The notes below the pieces were generated by a model. It was not told the DNA's origin. It searched no databases and was given only the letters and a program-made list of their open reading frames with translations. Below are positions 45,080 through 54,705 of a stretch of DNA of 64,000 nt, one piece after another (positions within the stretch are counted from its first letter, which is position 1; the number at the start of each line of letters is the position of its first letter). The DNA comes from Hyphomicrobiales bacterium (GTDB lineage Bacteria; Pseudomonadota; Alphaproteobacteria; Rhizobiales; Rhodobiaceae). Location: positions 124,001 through 188,000 of the forward strand of contig PKTR01000004.1 in NCBI GenBank assembly GCA_002869065.1, written 5' to 3'. Both the position numbers and the translations under genes were made by a program.

Positions 45080-46606
45080 ATGTTTTCTTCACGCCCTTTC
45101 CTTGCAATCGCCATGGCGGCCCCGATCCTTGCGCTCGCATTCATGGTTCAGCCTGCCGAAGCCGCTTCGAAGTTCAAGCAACAGAACTATGGCAAGGTGA
45201 AAGCCTGGCGCGTCCACTCAGCATGGCGCGGCGACAGGTTCCTTTACTGCACGGCGACGCGCGGCCAGCGCGACGAGCGCATTCGGATCGCCTTTGACGG
45301 CTTCGACTGGTTCGCCGGCGGCCGCAACAAGGGCAAGAGCGCGCGCGGCTATATTCGCGTCGACAACACCGGCAAGAGCGTCGTTTTCAAACGCAACGGA
45401 CCCGGCTGGCAGTTCGTGCGTTTGTCGTTCCGCGGCCAAGATCTGCTTCGCCGCGGCCGCGAAATAGGTATCACCTTCAACGGCGCCGAAATCACGGGCT
45501 CGCTGAATGGCTCGTCGAGCGCGATGCTGATGGTGGAGGAATGCGCCGCGAACTATGCCCGCGCACGCGGCGGCCAGATGGGTGAGATGCCTCGCGACGG
45601 CGCCGCCATGTCGAACGCCCCCATGCCGAACGCCCCCATGTCAGGCGAGCCCCGCGAGTTCGGCGGGCCCGCCCCCGACGCGTCCGGATATCGCGACGAA
45701 CCGGGCGACTATCAGGACGAACCGGGCGACTACCGGGACGACGAGGCCGACGATCCGCAGGATGGATTCGGCGAGGAACAGCCGGACCGTGGCGGACAGG
45801 ACAGCTTCGGTGACGAGGAAAACTTCGGCGACCAGCCGCAGAACGAACCCCGCATGCAGCGGGACGGGAACAACTCCGGTCGGGACAAACCGACGGCAGC
45901 GCGCAACAAACCGCGCAAGGAGGCGCAGCCGCGACCTGAAACTGCCGCGGCGGCGAACACGGCGCCAACCGCTGGCAGCGCTTGCGAGGGTGGAGAGCAG
46001 CCGCTTCCGGTCACCGGCCTTTGCCCGTCTGAAGCACAGGAAGGATTCCTCAGTGCCGGCGACAATCGCTACCTGCCGATGCCGGGCTGCAAATGGGTGG
46101 TCAATGAAACCGAGATGCACGGCGGCGAGGTACTGATCTATCTGGCGTCGAGCTGCAAGACCGGGACCGCGAAGCTCGAATTCGCCCCGGGCGCGAAAAC
46201 CTTCAGCGTGAAATCAAGCGACGGCGACGTCGACATCACCGGCATCACGGTTGATTCTGCCGACGGACTCGGCTCGATCGAAAGCTTCGCCCGCGACGCG
46301 CTGGGCGCATCAATCAAGGCGGACGCCTGCGGCCTGCGCGACCAGGACGACGGCTATATTTTCGACCTGTCGAAAGAGGAAGTGGAACGCATCGCCAAGG
46401 CCGAGGAGTACTACGGCGGCGGCAATTGCGGCCCCTACGGCTACAATGGCGACGGCAGCCACTGGCGCGATTTCGGCGGCTACGGCTGGTACATCCGCCT
46501 CGGCCAGGACGCCTATTTCTCGATCGAGCCGAGCTCCCTGCGGGTGATCCAGTACAAGGACGACGGCAATTCGGACAGCCTGAAAGGCTGGCGCATCAAG
46601 TACTAA
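45080..46606 (+). CDS. Secreted two-domain protein with acidic low-complexity linker, function unknown
   Basis: The protein has 508 residues from the ATG at 45080 (MFSSRPFLAIAMAAP); an ATG at 45029 is possible. The signal peptide ends VQPAEA-ASK. Residues about 30-150 form a compact beta-rich domain (VKAWRVHSAWRGDRFLYCTA, VRLSFRGQDLLRRG). A disordered stretch of about 140 residues has MPNAPMSGEP and DEPGDYQDEPGDYRDDEADD repeats, then Lys/Arg/Pro/Ala-rich sequence. A C-terminal Cys-containing globular domain (CKWVVNETEMHGGEVLIYLA to SLKGWRIKY) follows. It is probably periplasmic. No family is recognised. Confidence 0.65.
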   Translation: MFSSRPFLAIAMAAPILALAFMVQPAEAASKFKQQNYGKVKAWRVHSAWRGDRFLYCTATRGQRDERIRIAFDGFDWFAGGRNKGKSARGYIRVDNTGKSVVFKRNGPGWQFVRLSFRGQDLLRRGREIGITFNGAEITGSLNGSSSAMLMVEECAANYARARGGQMGEMPRDGAAMSNAPMPNAPMSGEPREFGGPAPDASGYRDEPGDYQDEPGDYRDDEADDPQDGFGEEQPDRGGQDSFGDEENFGDQPQNEPRMQRDGNNSGRDKPTAARNKPRKEAQPRPETAAAANTAPTAGSACEGGEQPLPVTGLCPSEAQEGFLSAGDNRYLPMPGCKWVVNETEMHGGEVLIYLASSCKTGTAKLEFAPGAKTFSVKSSDGDVDITGITVDSADGLGSIESFARDALGASIKADACGLRDQDDGYIFDLSKEEVERIAKAEEYYGGGNCGPYGYNGDGSHWRDFGGYGWYIRLGQDAYFSIEPSSLRVIQYKDDGNSDSLKGWRIKY

Positions 46607-46658
46607 GCAGCAATGCGCGGCGGGTCTCCCGCGAGGCCCGCCGCCAATCCACGGCAAA

Positions 46659-49600
46659 TCAATCCGGCGCGCCGGCAAGCAGGCTCGCGTTGCCACCGGC
46701 CGCTGTCGTGTCGACGCACAAATGCCGCTCGAACAAAGCATGCGCCGCATCCGGCTGGCCGGTAATCAGCGGCACGATCGGCCCTTCGCGATCGACAAGC
46801 GCTTCAGCGAGCCGACGCGCCGTATCGCTGTAGCCCCACCACAGCACACCGCCGAAAGCCGGTAGCGTGACGAGATCCGCCGGTGCCAGCGCCCCGTCGA
46901 CCGCGACCGCGCACCCGCCGAGCGCCTCGACGGCAGCAACCTGCGCAGCAGCAGCGTCTTCGCCGGGACCAAGGCAAAGGAGCGGCGGACGGGCGACCGT
47001 CGACAGTCGGTTCAGTTCGCCGGTTGGTCCGGGGAGGATCGCCGGCGCGTGCTCGATCTTCGGCGCCCTCGCCTCACCCAGCGCCTTCGCAATCTTCGAA
47101 ACACCGGCGTCATCAAGGTCGAGAATGTTGTGGCGCGGGGCGTCACTGCGCGTGAACCGGGCGAGATAATGCGGCCCGCCGGCCTTCGGGCCCGTACCCG
47201 AAAGGCCTTCGCCACCGAACGGCTGACTACCGACGATCGCGCCGATCTGATTGCGGTTGGCGTAGATGTTGCCGGCGTGGATCGCATCCGCAATCGTCTG
47301 CACCCGGTCGTCGATGCGCGTGTGCAGCCCGAAGGTCAGGCCGTGGCCGGTCGCGTTGACGTCGGCGATGACCTTGTCGAGCGCCTTCGCCTTGAAGGTC
47401 GCCATATGCAGCACCGGGCCGAACACCTCATGCGTCAGATCGCCGATACCGCGAACCGAAATCAGCGACGGCGCGACGAAGGTCCCGGCGGACGGGGCGG
47501 CAAGCCGATGGATCAGCCTCCCCTCTTTCTCCGCCTGGTCGACATAGGTCGTGATTTCCTGCCGCGCCTGCTCGGTGATCACCGGGCCGACATCGGTCGA
47601 GAGTTCCCACGGGTCGCCGAGCTCGAGCTCGTCCATCGCCCCGATCAACATCTCGCGTATCGTCGCCGCGATATCTTCCTGCACATAGAGGCAGCGCAGC
47701 GCCGAACAGCGCTGGCCGGCCGACTGGAAGGCGGAGGCGACGATATCGCGGATCGCCTGTTCCGGCAGCGCGGTGGAATCGACCACCATGGCGTTGAGTC
47801 CGCCGGTTTCGGCAATGAGCGGCGTGCCGGGTTCACACCCCATCGCCATCGCGCGCTGGATACGTCGCGCCGTCGCGGTCGAGCCGGTGAAGGCAACACC
47901 GTTGACGCGCGGATCGGAGGTCAACGCAGTGCCGATCACGCGGCCATGGCCGGGCAGAAGCTGCAGGACCTCGCGCGACACACCGGCCTCGTGAAGATGC
48001 CTCACACCCCAGGCCGCGATCGCCGATGTCGTTTCGGCGGGCTTTGCAAGCACCGCATTGCCGGCAGAAAGCGCGGCTGAAATCTGCCCGGTAAAGATCG
48101 CGAGCGGGAAGTTCCACGGGCTGATGCAGGTGAACGTGCCGCGCGGCCCATTGGCAAGGCCGCTTGCCCCGGCCGCGTAATAGCGCAGGAAATCGACCGC
48201 TTCGCGCAGTTCGGCCACCGCATCGAGCAGCGTCTTGCCGGCCTCGCTGGCGAGCAGCGCGAACAGCGCACCGAAATCCGCCTCATAGAGATCGGCAGCC
48301 CGGTTCAGCACCTCGGCCCGTTCCTGCGCAGACGCATCCCAGACCCGCGCGGCCGACAACGCCGTCTCGACATCTCCGGCGCTGGAAAGCACCACCTGGC
48401 CGATGACCTCGCCGGTCGCCGGATTGTGCGCGTCCTCGACTCCGCTTCCCTCGGCAGTGCCCGCTATCATGGGGCCGACGGTGAACGGCACCGGGCGCAT
48501 GCGCGCGGCATCGATTTCCTCGAGTACCGTCACGTCGGTCAGATCGAAGCCTTTCGAATTGCGCCGCTCGGGCGCGAACAACTCCGGCGGGGCACGCAGC
48601 ACGGGTTCGAACGGCCCAGGTTCCTGCGCCAGAGCCTCGAACGGACAGGCCGCGACCTCAACCGCCGGCACTTCCTCATCGACAATCTGGTTGACGAAGG
48701 ACGAGTTCGCGCCGTTCTCGAGCAACCGCCGCACCAGATAGGCGAGCAGGTCGCGATGCGCGCCGACCGGTGCGTAGATCCGGCAGCGCGCACCCTCCTC
48801 GCGCTGAATGATGTCGTGCAGCGCCTCGCCCATGCCGTGCAGCCGCTGGAATTCGAAGGTCTCGGGCTTCAGCCCGGCGGCCATTTCCAGAACCGCCGCA
48901 GCCGTATGGGCGTTGTGCGTGGCGAATTGCGGATAGAGCCGGTCGGTCATGCCGAGCAACCGCCGCGCATGGGCAAGGAAGCTGACATCGCTCGCCGCCT
49001 TGCGGGTAAAGAGCGGAAAATCGCTCAGCCCTTCGACCTGCGCCCGCTTGATCTCGCTGTCCCAATAGGCACCCTTGACGAGGCGCACCATGATGCGCCG
49101 GTCATAACGAACCGCCATCTCGTAGAGCCCGTCGATGACATCGCCGGCGCGCCGGCCATAGGCCTGCACCACGACGCCGAAGCCGTCCCAGCCGGCAAGC
49201 TCGGGATCGGCCAGCACCGCTTCGATGACCTTCAGCGACAGACCAAGCCGGTCGGACTCTTCCGCGTCGATATTGAGGCCCATGCCGGCACGCGCCGCCT
49301 GGCGCGCCAGACCGGAGAGAACCGGCACGAGTTCGGCCACGACCCGCTTCGTCTTGGCGACCTCGTAGCGCGGATGCAGCGCAGAGAGCTTCACCGAAAT
49401 CCCCGGATTGGCGGCAATGTCCTTGTGCGTACAGGCCGCTGCGATGGCGTCGATCGCCTGCGAATAGGCCTTGGCGTAGCGCGCCGCATCACCGGCGGTG
49501 CGCGCCGCCTCGCCGAGCATGTCGTAGGAATAGGTGAAACCGGCGGCTTCCTTGCGCGAGGCCCGCGTCATCGCCGCCTTGATGTCCTGCCCGAGCACGA

Positions 49601-50099
49601 ACTGCCGGCCCATTTCGCGCATCGCGCCGCCGACAGCGGTGCGGATCACCGGCTCGCCGAGACGCCGCACCATGCCGCGCAACGTGCCGGCAATGCCGGG
49701 CTCGGCGTCATCGAGCACCTTGCCTGTCAAGAGCAAGCCCCAGGTCGACGCATTCACCAGCGGCGAGGATGATTGGCCGATATGGCTCGACCAGTCGGAC
49801 GGCGCGATCTTGTCTTCGATCAGCGCGTCGATGGTCGCCGCATCGGGCACCCGCAGCAGCGCCTCGGCAAGGCACATCAGCGCGACACCCTCTTCCGTCG
49901 ACAGCCCGTATTCTGCAAGGAACACGTCCATCAAGCCCGGGCGCGACACCGTTCGGATATGCTCGACCAGACCCGCCGCACGCTGCACGATCCGCGCCCG
50001 CGTATCCGCGTCGAGATCGGCCCGGCTAACCAGTTCAGCGAGAAGCTCCGCCTCGTCGCGCCGCTTGTTGATATCCCATTTCCGGTCCAGATCGATCAT
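46659..50099 (-). CDS. putA: Bifunctional proline dehydrogenase / L-glutamate gamma-semialdehyde dehydrogenase
   Basis: This protein has 1146 residues from the ATG at 50099, with GAGGG before it. The N-terminal FAD barrel has VKLSALHPRYE, MGLNIDAEESDRL, VRLVKGAYWDSEIKRAQ and LAYLVRRLLENGANSSFVNQ. The aldehyde dehydrogenase half has SPWNFPLAIFTGQISAAL, VAFTGSTATARRI and the nucleophile Cys in SAGQRCSALR. It converts proline to glutamate through a channelled P5C intermediate. There is no N-terminal ribbon-helix-helix domain, so it does not repress itself; the divergent Lrp-type gene probably activates it. It is the main proline catabolic enzyme here. Confidence 0.95.
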   Translation of the reverse strand: MIDLDRKWDINKRRDEAELLAELVSRADLDADTRARIVQRAAGLVEHIRTVSRPGLMDVFLAEYGLSTEEGVALMCLAEALLRVPDAATIDALIEDKIAPSDWSSHIGQSSSPLVNASTWGLLLTGKVLDDAEPGIAGTLRGMVRRLGEPVIRTAVGGAMREMGRQFVLGQDIKAAMTRASRKEAAGFTYSYDMLGEAARTAGDAARYAKAYSQAIDAIAAACTHKDIAANPGISVKLSALHPRYEVAKTKRVVAELVPVLSGLARQAARAGMGLNIDAEESDRLGLSLKVIEAVLADPELAGWDGFGVVVQAYGRRAGDVIDGLYEMAVRYDRRIMVRLVKGAYWDSEIKRAQVEGLSDFPLFTRKAASDVSFLAHARRLLGMTDRLYPQFATHNAHTAAAVLEMAAGLKPETFEFQRLHGMGEALHDIIQREEGARCRIYAPVGAHRDLLAYLVRRLLENGANSSFVNQIVDEEVPAVEVAACPFEALAQEPGPFEPVLRAPPELFAPERRNSKGFDLTDVTVLEEIDAARMRPVPFTVGPMIAGTAEGSGVEDAHNPATGEVIGQVVLSSAGDVETALSAARVWDASAQERAEVLNRAADLYEADFGALFALLASEAGKTLLDAVAELREAVDFLRYYAAGASGLANGPRGTFTCISPWNFPLAIFTGQISAALSAGNAVLAKPAETTSAIAAWGVRHLHEAGVSREVLQLLPGHGRVIGTALTSDPRVNGVAFTGSTATARRIQRAMAMGCEPGTPLIAETGGLNAMVVDSTALPEQAIRDIVASAFQSAGQRCSALRCLYVQEDIAATIREMLIGAMDELELGDPWELSTDVGPVITEQARQEITTYVDQAEKEGRLIHRLAAPSAGTFVAPSLISVRGIGDLTHEVFGPVLHMATFKAKALDKVIADVNATGHGLTFGLHTRIDDRVQTIADAIHAGNIYANRNQIGAIVGSQPFGGEGLSGTGPKAGGPHYLARFTRSDAPRHNILDLDDAGVSKIAKALGEARAPKIEHAPAILPGPTGELNRLSTVARPPLLCLGPGEDAAAAQVAAVEALGGCAVAVDGALAPADLVTLPAFGGVLWWGYSDTARRLAEALVDREGPIVPLITGQPDAAHALFERHLCVDTTAAGGNASLLAGAPD

Positions 50100-50218
50100 G
50101 GCGAAACCCTCAATGCACCTGAGAGCCATTTTACCAAATCAAAGACAGACGATTTGCCTGAAGAAACTCATCTGATAGGCTATTCACCTACAAAATTTCG
50201 ATCCAGCGGGCCAAATAA

Positions 50219-50701
50219 ATGAACACGATCGAAAACCTGGACCAGATCGACCGTTCCATCCTGTCCATTCTGTCGCGTGATGCACGTATTTCGATGACCG
50301 AACTCGGTCAGCGCGTCGGCTTGTCGAAAACCCCGGTAACCGCCCGCGTTCGGCGGCTGGAGGCGGACGGCGTCATCGTCGGCTACCGGGCGGAGCTGTC
50401 GGCGCGCCAACTCGGCCTCGAGCACATCGCCTTTCTGGAGATCCGTCTGTCCGACACGCGCGAAAAGGCGCTGCAGGCCTTCAACAAGGCAGTGCGCGAG
50501 ATCCCCGAGGTCGAGGAATGCCACATGATCGCCGGTGGCTTCGACTATCTCGTCAAGGTCCGTACGCAGGACATCCAGACCTATCGCCGGGTGCTCAGCG
50601 AGACCATATCGCAGCTGCCCTTCGTCGCCTCGACCTCGACCTATGTATCGATGGAAAGCGTGCGCGACTGGGGCGTGCAGATCCTGCAGCCGTCGACGTA
50701 G
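50219..50701 (+). CDS. putR: Lrp/AsnC-family regulator, probable proline-responsive activator of putA
   Basis: This 160-residue protein has the N-terminal helix-turn-helix (LDQIDRSILSILSRDARISMTELGQRVGLSKTPVTARVRRLEADG) and the C-terminal RAM/AsnC ligand domain (EVEECHMIAGGFDYLVKVRT). It is divergent from putA with 119 bases between starts, the arrangement of PutR in alphaproteobacteria, where it activates putA in the presence of proline. The control role is inferred from this arrangement. Confidence 0.82.
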   Translation: MNTIENLDQIDRSILSILSRDARISMTELGQRVGLSKTPVTARVRRLEADGVIVGYRAELSARQLGLEHIAFLEIRLSDTREKALQAFNKAVREIPEVEECHMIAGGFDYLVKVRTQDIQTYRRVLSETISQLPFVASTSTYVSMESVRDWGVQILQPST

Positions 50702-50731
50702 ATCGCCTCAAACCCGTTATCCGCCGAACGC

Positions 50732-52216
50732 TCAGGCGGCTTTGCCGTTGGCGCGGCGCTTGCGGAACAGGCCGAACAGCGGCGGGATCAGCAGCAGGAT
50801 AATGATCACCCACATAACCTTGGCGATCTCGCTCTGGAAGAAGATCGACGGCGAACCCTTGCCGATGATCATGCCCTGCGAGAAGCCGCCTTCGGCGATC
50901 GGCCCAAGGATCAGACCGAGGATAAGGCCCTCGAGCGAATAGCCGAGCTTCTTGAGCAGCAGCCCGAACACCGCAAAGCCGATCATCAGATAGATATCGA
51001 ACACCGACTGATTGAGCGCGTAGCAGCCGAGCACCGCAAAGGCGGAGACCACCGGCACCATGATCGCCGGCGGGATCAGCGCGATGCGGGCGAGATAGGG
51101 CGCAAAGCTCAGGCCGATGATCAGGAATGTGATATTGGCCAGGAACATCGACAGGATGAACGGATAGGTACGGTCGGCATAGATCGTGAAAAGCTCCGGC
51201 CCCGGGATCATCCCGTGGATGATGAACGCGCCCATCAGCGCGGCCGCGACCGAGTTGCCGGGAATGCCGAGTGTCAGCGTCGGCACCAGAGAACCGCCGA
51301 CGCAGCCATTGTTGCCGGCTTCAGCGGCCGCCACACCTTCGGGATTGCCCTTCCCGAACATCGCCTTGGCTTTCGATATCTGCTTGGCGAAATTGTAGGA
51401 AATGAAGGCCGCGATCGTCGCCCCCTCACCCGGAAGAATGCCGATCACCGTGCCGGTCGCCGAGCCGAGTGCCATGAACCGGCCGATGCCGCGCGGCAGC
51501 TTGGAACTCTTCTGCGGCCCGGAAAGCGCCGAGGTATCGATCGGAACATAGCCTCGCTGGCCGGCCAGCTCGAGCATCTGGATCATCGAGAACAGGCCGA
51601 TCAGCGCCGGCATGAAATCGATCCCGTCAATCAGCTCGGTCAGGCCCGCCGTATAGCGCAGACTGCCCGACATATCGTCCGTGCCGACCACCGCGATGAT
51701 CATGCCGAGGACACCGGACAGCAGCGCCTTGATAAGCGAAGTGTTTTCGTCGGCAATCGAAATGATGCCGGCCAGGCCCATCAGGGCCAGAAGGAAGGTT
51801 TCGGCCGGACCGAAATGCAGCGCCTGCCGCGCCAGCAGAGGCGCGAAGAGCAGAAGAATGACGATCGAAAACGAGCCGCCCATGAACGACGCGATAACCG
51901 ACGTCTTGAGCGCCAGCCCGCCCTCGCCCCGACGGCTCATCGGATAGCCTTCGATCGCGGTCGCGACAGCCGCCGGCGTGCCCGGCGTGTTGAGCAGAAT
52001 GGCCGGGATGGAACCGCCATACATCGCGCCACAATAGATACCGCCAAGCAGCATCAGGCCGAGCGTCGGATCCATCGTATAGGTGAACGGCACGAGCAGC
52101 CCAACGGCCATCGTCGCCGTCAATCCCGGCATCCCGCCGACGACCACGCCGGCAAAAGTGCCGAGCAGAATCGTCAGCAATGCCGGCAGGGTGAAGACTA
52201 CGGAGAGGTATTCCAT
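50732..52216 (-). CDS. tctA: Tripartite tricarboxylate transporter, large permease (TctA)
   Basis: This 494-residue integral membrane protein has about 11-12 hydrophobic helices. Family motifs include GVVVGGMPGLTATMAVGLLVPFTY near the N-terminus, IPAILLNTPGTPAAVATAIEGYP, and the second-half repeat GNNGCVGGSLVPTLTLGIPGN. It is the channel subunit for sodium- or proton-driven uptake of carboxylates brought by TctC. It is the last gene of tctC-tctB-tctA. Confidence 0.92.
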   Translation of the reverse strand: MEYLSVVFTLPALLTILLGTFAGVVVGGMPGLTATMAVGLLVPFTYTMDPTLGLMLLGGIYCGAMYGGSIPAILLNTPGTPAAVATAIEGYPMSRRGEGGLALKTSVIASFMGGSFSIVILLLFAPLLARQALHFGPAETFLLALMGLAGIISIADENTSLIKALLSGVLGMIIAVVGTDDMSGSLRYTAGLTELIDGIDFMPALIGLFSMIQMLELAGQRGYVPIDTSALSGPQKSSKLPRGIGRFMALGSATGTVIGILPGEGATIAAFISYNFAKQISKAKAMFGKGNPEGVAAAEAGNNGCVGGSLVPTLTLGIPGNSVAAALMGAFIIHGMIPGPELFTIYADRTYPFILSMFLANITFLIIGLSFAPYLARIALIPPAIMVPVVSAFAVLGCYALNQSVFDIYLMIGFAVFGLLLKKLGYSLEGLILGLILGPIAEGGFSQGMIIGKGSPSIFFQSEIAKVMWVIIILLLIPPLFGLFRKRRANGKAA

Positions 52217-52229
52217 CTCAGGCCAATTC

Positions 52230-52673
52230 TCAGAAACGGGGACCGGGGAGCGTGATGCCGAGGATCAGCACGAAGATCACATAGACAGCGACCAGCAGGC
52301 CCGCCGTCGTCGCCGCGATGACAACGGCGTTTCGGTGCCCTAGCATCACGGCGATCGCGGGAATGAACACCGCGGCCGGAATGAAGAACCCGAGCGTATT
52401 GAAGCTGAGCCCGAATGCGATCAACGCCGCGATCAGCCCGAGGAAGCGCGGAAAGTGCTCGGTGAAGTCGAGCCCGACCGGCAGCTTTTCCTTCAGCAGG
52501 CTGATGCCGAGCTGTACCAGCCCCAGGCCGCCGAGGCACACAGCCAGGAAACGGACATATTTGGCGGACGTCTTCTGCGCGATGCCGGGATAACTGTCGG
52601 TGCTGAGATAAAGCAGCACCGACAGAATCACGAAGCTGGCAAGGACGATCCGATCAACGGTCGCCCGATTCAT
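52230..52673 (-). CDS. tctB: Tripartite tricarboxylate transporter, small permease (TctB)
   Basis: This 147-residue protein has four membrane helices (IVLASFVILSVLLYLS, LAVCLGGLGLVQLGI, FLGLIAALIAFGLSFNTLGF, AVVIAATTAGLLVAVYVIFV). The ATG at 52673 overlaps the tctC stop (TGATG); a GTG one codon earlier is possible. It is the small membrane subunit that pairs with TctA, 14 bases upstream of it. Confidence 0.88.
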   Translation of the reverse strand: MNRATVDRIVLASFVILSVLLYLSTDSYPGIAQKTSAKYVRFLAVCLGGLGLVQLGISLLKEKLPVGLDFTEHFPRFLGLIAALIAFGLSFNTLGFFIPAAVFIPAIAVMLGHRNAVVIAATTAGLLVAVYVIFVLILGITLPGPRF

Positions 52674-53632
52674 CACCAGGGAGCCGCGTCATACACTTCT
52701 TGAGTCGAAGCCTGGAGCTTCGCCAGATAAGCCGCGTAGTCCGGACCGTTCATCGGCAGCAGGTCGATCTTGCTGGCCTTGGTCTTTTCCTGGAACGCAG
52801 GATCGGCAACCACCGTCGCGAGGATCGAGTCGAGCTTTTCAAGGATCGCCCCATCGACAGCCGCCGGAGCGACAAAGCCACGCGTGGCGGTCATGTAGGT
52901 TTCAAACCCCTGCTCCTTGGCCGTCGGAACCTGATCCGCCGCCGGCGCGCGCTCTTCCGTCAGCAGCGCGATGATGTGGGCATCGCCCGCATTGTGCTGC
53001 GCGATCATCTGCGACAGGTTCATGAAGGCGGCATCGACATGGGCACCGAGAATGCCGGCCTTCTGTTCGGTCGAGCCCTTGGTCGGCAGCAGGTTAAAGG
53101 TCACGCCGGCCTGCTTTTCAAACGACTTGGCGGCAAGGAAATCATCCGAGCCGATGCCGTTGACCGAAACGGTCAGAGCACCGCCCTTCGCGGCTTCGGC
53201 AAGATCGGTGAGGTTCTTGATCGCGCTGTCTTTCGGAACGACGACGATGCCCGGATCCTGCGCCACATTGCCCATGACGTGGAAGCTGTCTAGCGTGTAG
53301 TCCGCGCGCTTCGAAACGATGTGCGCGACGAGCTGCGGCGTGAAGTTCATGCCGATCGTGTAGCCATCCGGCTCGGCCCGCGCGATCGCCTCAAAGCCCT
53401 TCTGGCCACCGGAGCCGCCCATATTGTTGATGACGAACTCGAACCCCTCGAACTTGCTTTCGGCGATTTCGGAGAAAATCCGGGCGGTCGTATCGGTCGA
53501 CCCACCGGCTTTCGACGGCACGATGATGGTGATGGCATGATCGGGGTACCCATCGGCGGCCATGACGGCGCCAATGCCGACCGCAGTGGTGAGTGCCGTG
53601 GCGAGCCCCACCGCAACGAATTTTCTCAGCAT
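52673..53632 (-). CDS. tctC: Tripartite tricarboxylate transporter, periplasmic binding protein (TctC/Bug family)
   Basis: This 319-residue protein starts at the ATG at 53632 (MLRKFVAVGLATALTTAVG), with a cleavable signal ending VMAADG. The Bug-family fold shows DHAITIIVPSKAGGSTDTTARI, INNMGGSGGQKGFEAIA, the carboxylate-binding GIGSDDFLAAK loop, and VVADPAFQEKTKA near the end. It captures a carboxylate in the periplasm for TctAB. The substrate is unknown. The usual two-component regulator tctDE is not next to it. Confidence 0.9.
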   Translation of the reverse strand: MLRKFVAVGLATALTTAVGIGAVMAADGYPDHAITIIVPSKAGGSTDTTARIFSEIAESKFEGFEFVINNMGGSGGQKGFEAIARAEPDGYTIGMNFTPQLVAHIVSKRADYTLDSFHVMGNVAQDPGIVVVPKDSAIKNLTDLAEAAKGGALTVSVNGIGSDDFLAAKSFEKQAGVTFNLLPTKGSTEQKAGILGAHVDAAFMNLSQMIAQHNAGDAHIIALLTEERAPAADQVPTAKEQGFETYMTATRGFVAPAAVDGAILEKLDSILATVVADPAFQEKTKASKIDLLPMNGPDYAAYLAKLQASTQEVYDAAPW

Positions 53633-54705
53633 TTGTTTTCGCTCCCTACACAATTTTATTTTGCCGACTCATCATCGTGGAAAACGCAGTGGTGTCAAGG
53701 CGACGGCATGTCCCTAAAGCGCTGATAAACACCGAATGTTGGCCTGCAGCCGAATGCGATCGCGCGCCCGACAGGGACACCTCCCGGCCGGGTCGACAAG
53801 CACAACGAGACTTCCGAGAGCGAATGAATGGCAGATAGTCGGGGAGAAGAACCGAACCCGCAGGGTTCGCAAGGCTAAAGGCCGTCCGAGCTTATGCGAG
53901 GCCCCGACTGGAGCGAAGCCCGAAGGGCGACAGCGCGAAGTCAGATGATGGCGGAGGACGCAGTCTGGCGCTAACTCGTCTCCGATTTTGGGAACAAGAC
54001 GGGTATGCGAAGTCCTCTTAGTCCGGGCACGTTCCCGATATTCTCCGTTTTCTCCAATGAGTTACGGAAGGATAGCCGATCTTCCCGGCGGTTCGCCTAT
54101 CGCCGGGATCAGGTAAAACATTGCCGCAATGTGGGAATCCGTTGCCATTAAGCGGAAACCGATTGTCTTTATCCGGGATAGCTGTGCCGGAGAGCGGAAC
54201 GACGGAGCCCGTAGCCGCGCAGCGGTTGACGAAAGGCGAGATCGGATTGGCGTTTGCCGACTCTGTGGTGGCGTTAGGCGGTGCAGCGTTGCTCTTTTCT
54301 GTCGCGAGCCGCAGGAGGCGTCAGCCTCAGGAGGTGCCGACAGCGGTTATTCCTGGTACCGCTGGGTAGGAATTGGCGGGCTGCAAGAGCGATTGCTGGC
54401 ATTGAATGCGATGGTGCCGACGACAGTCATTTTGGCGAATCACTGTGGGCTTTTTTCCATATCCGTTCAGCCGCGGCATCGACCTCATCGGATTTGCTGG
54501 GGGCGTTTAAATTCTCCGATCGTTCGAAACGGCTTCAAACAGCGTTTAAAGGGGTTTCGAAGGGTTTTGTTCCAACACTCCGCAGAATTTTTCGTTTCAC
54601 ATTCTTTTGTTTGATTTTTCAGATCTCTTCGCTCCACGCTTGGACCCGGTAGCGACCGACCGCACGATCGTTTTTCGCTTATCAGGGCTCAAAGTGGAGG
54701 CTCCC
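53633..54705. other. 1.07-kb gene-free left part of the accessory islet
   Basis: Lower GC than the flanks and no ORF with a convincing start or family. The stretch 53811-53990 has short inverted segments (GAACCC-GCAG-GGGTTC-like at 53855-53871). The stretch 54060-54200 has irregular GCGGAA/TTCCGC-type and GCCGCAAT motifs. It may be the eroded end of a mobile element. ORFs at 54121 and 54129 have no support. Confidence 0.4.
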
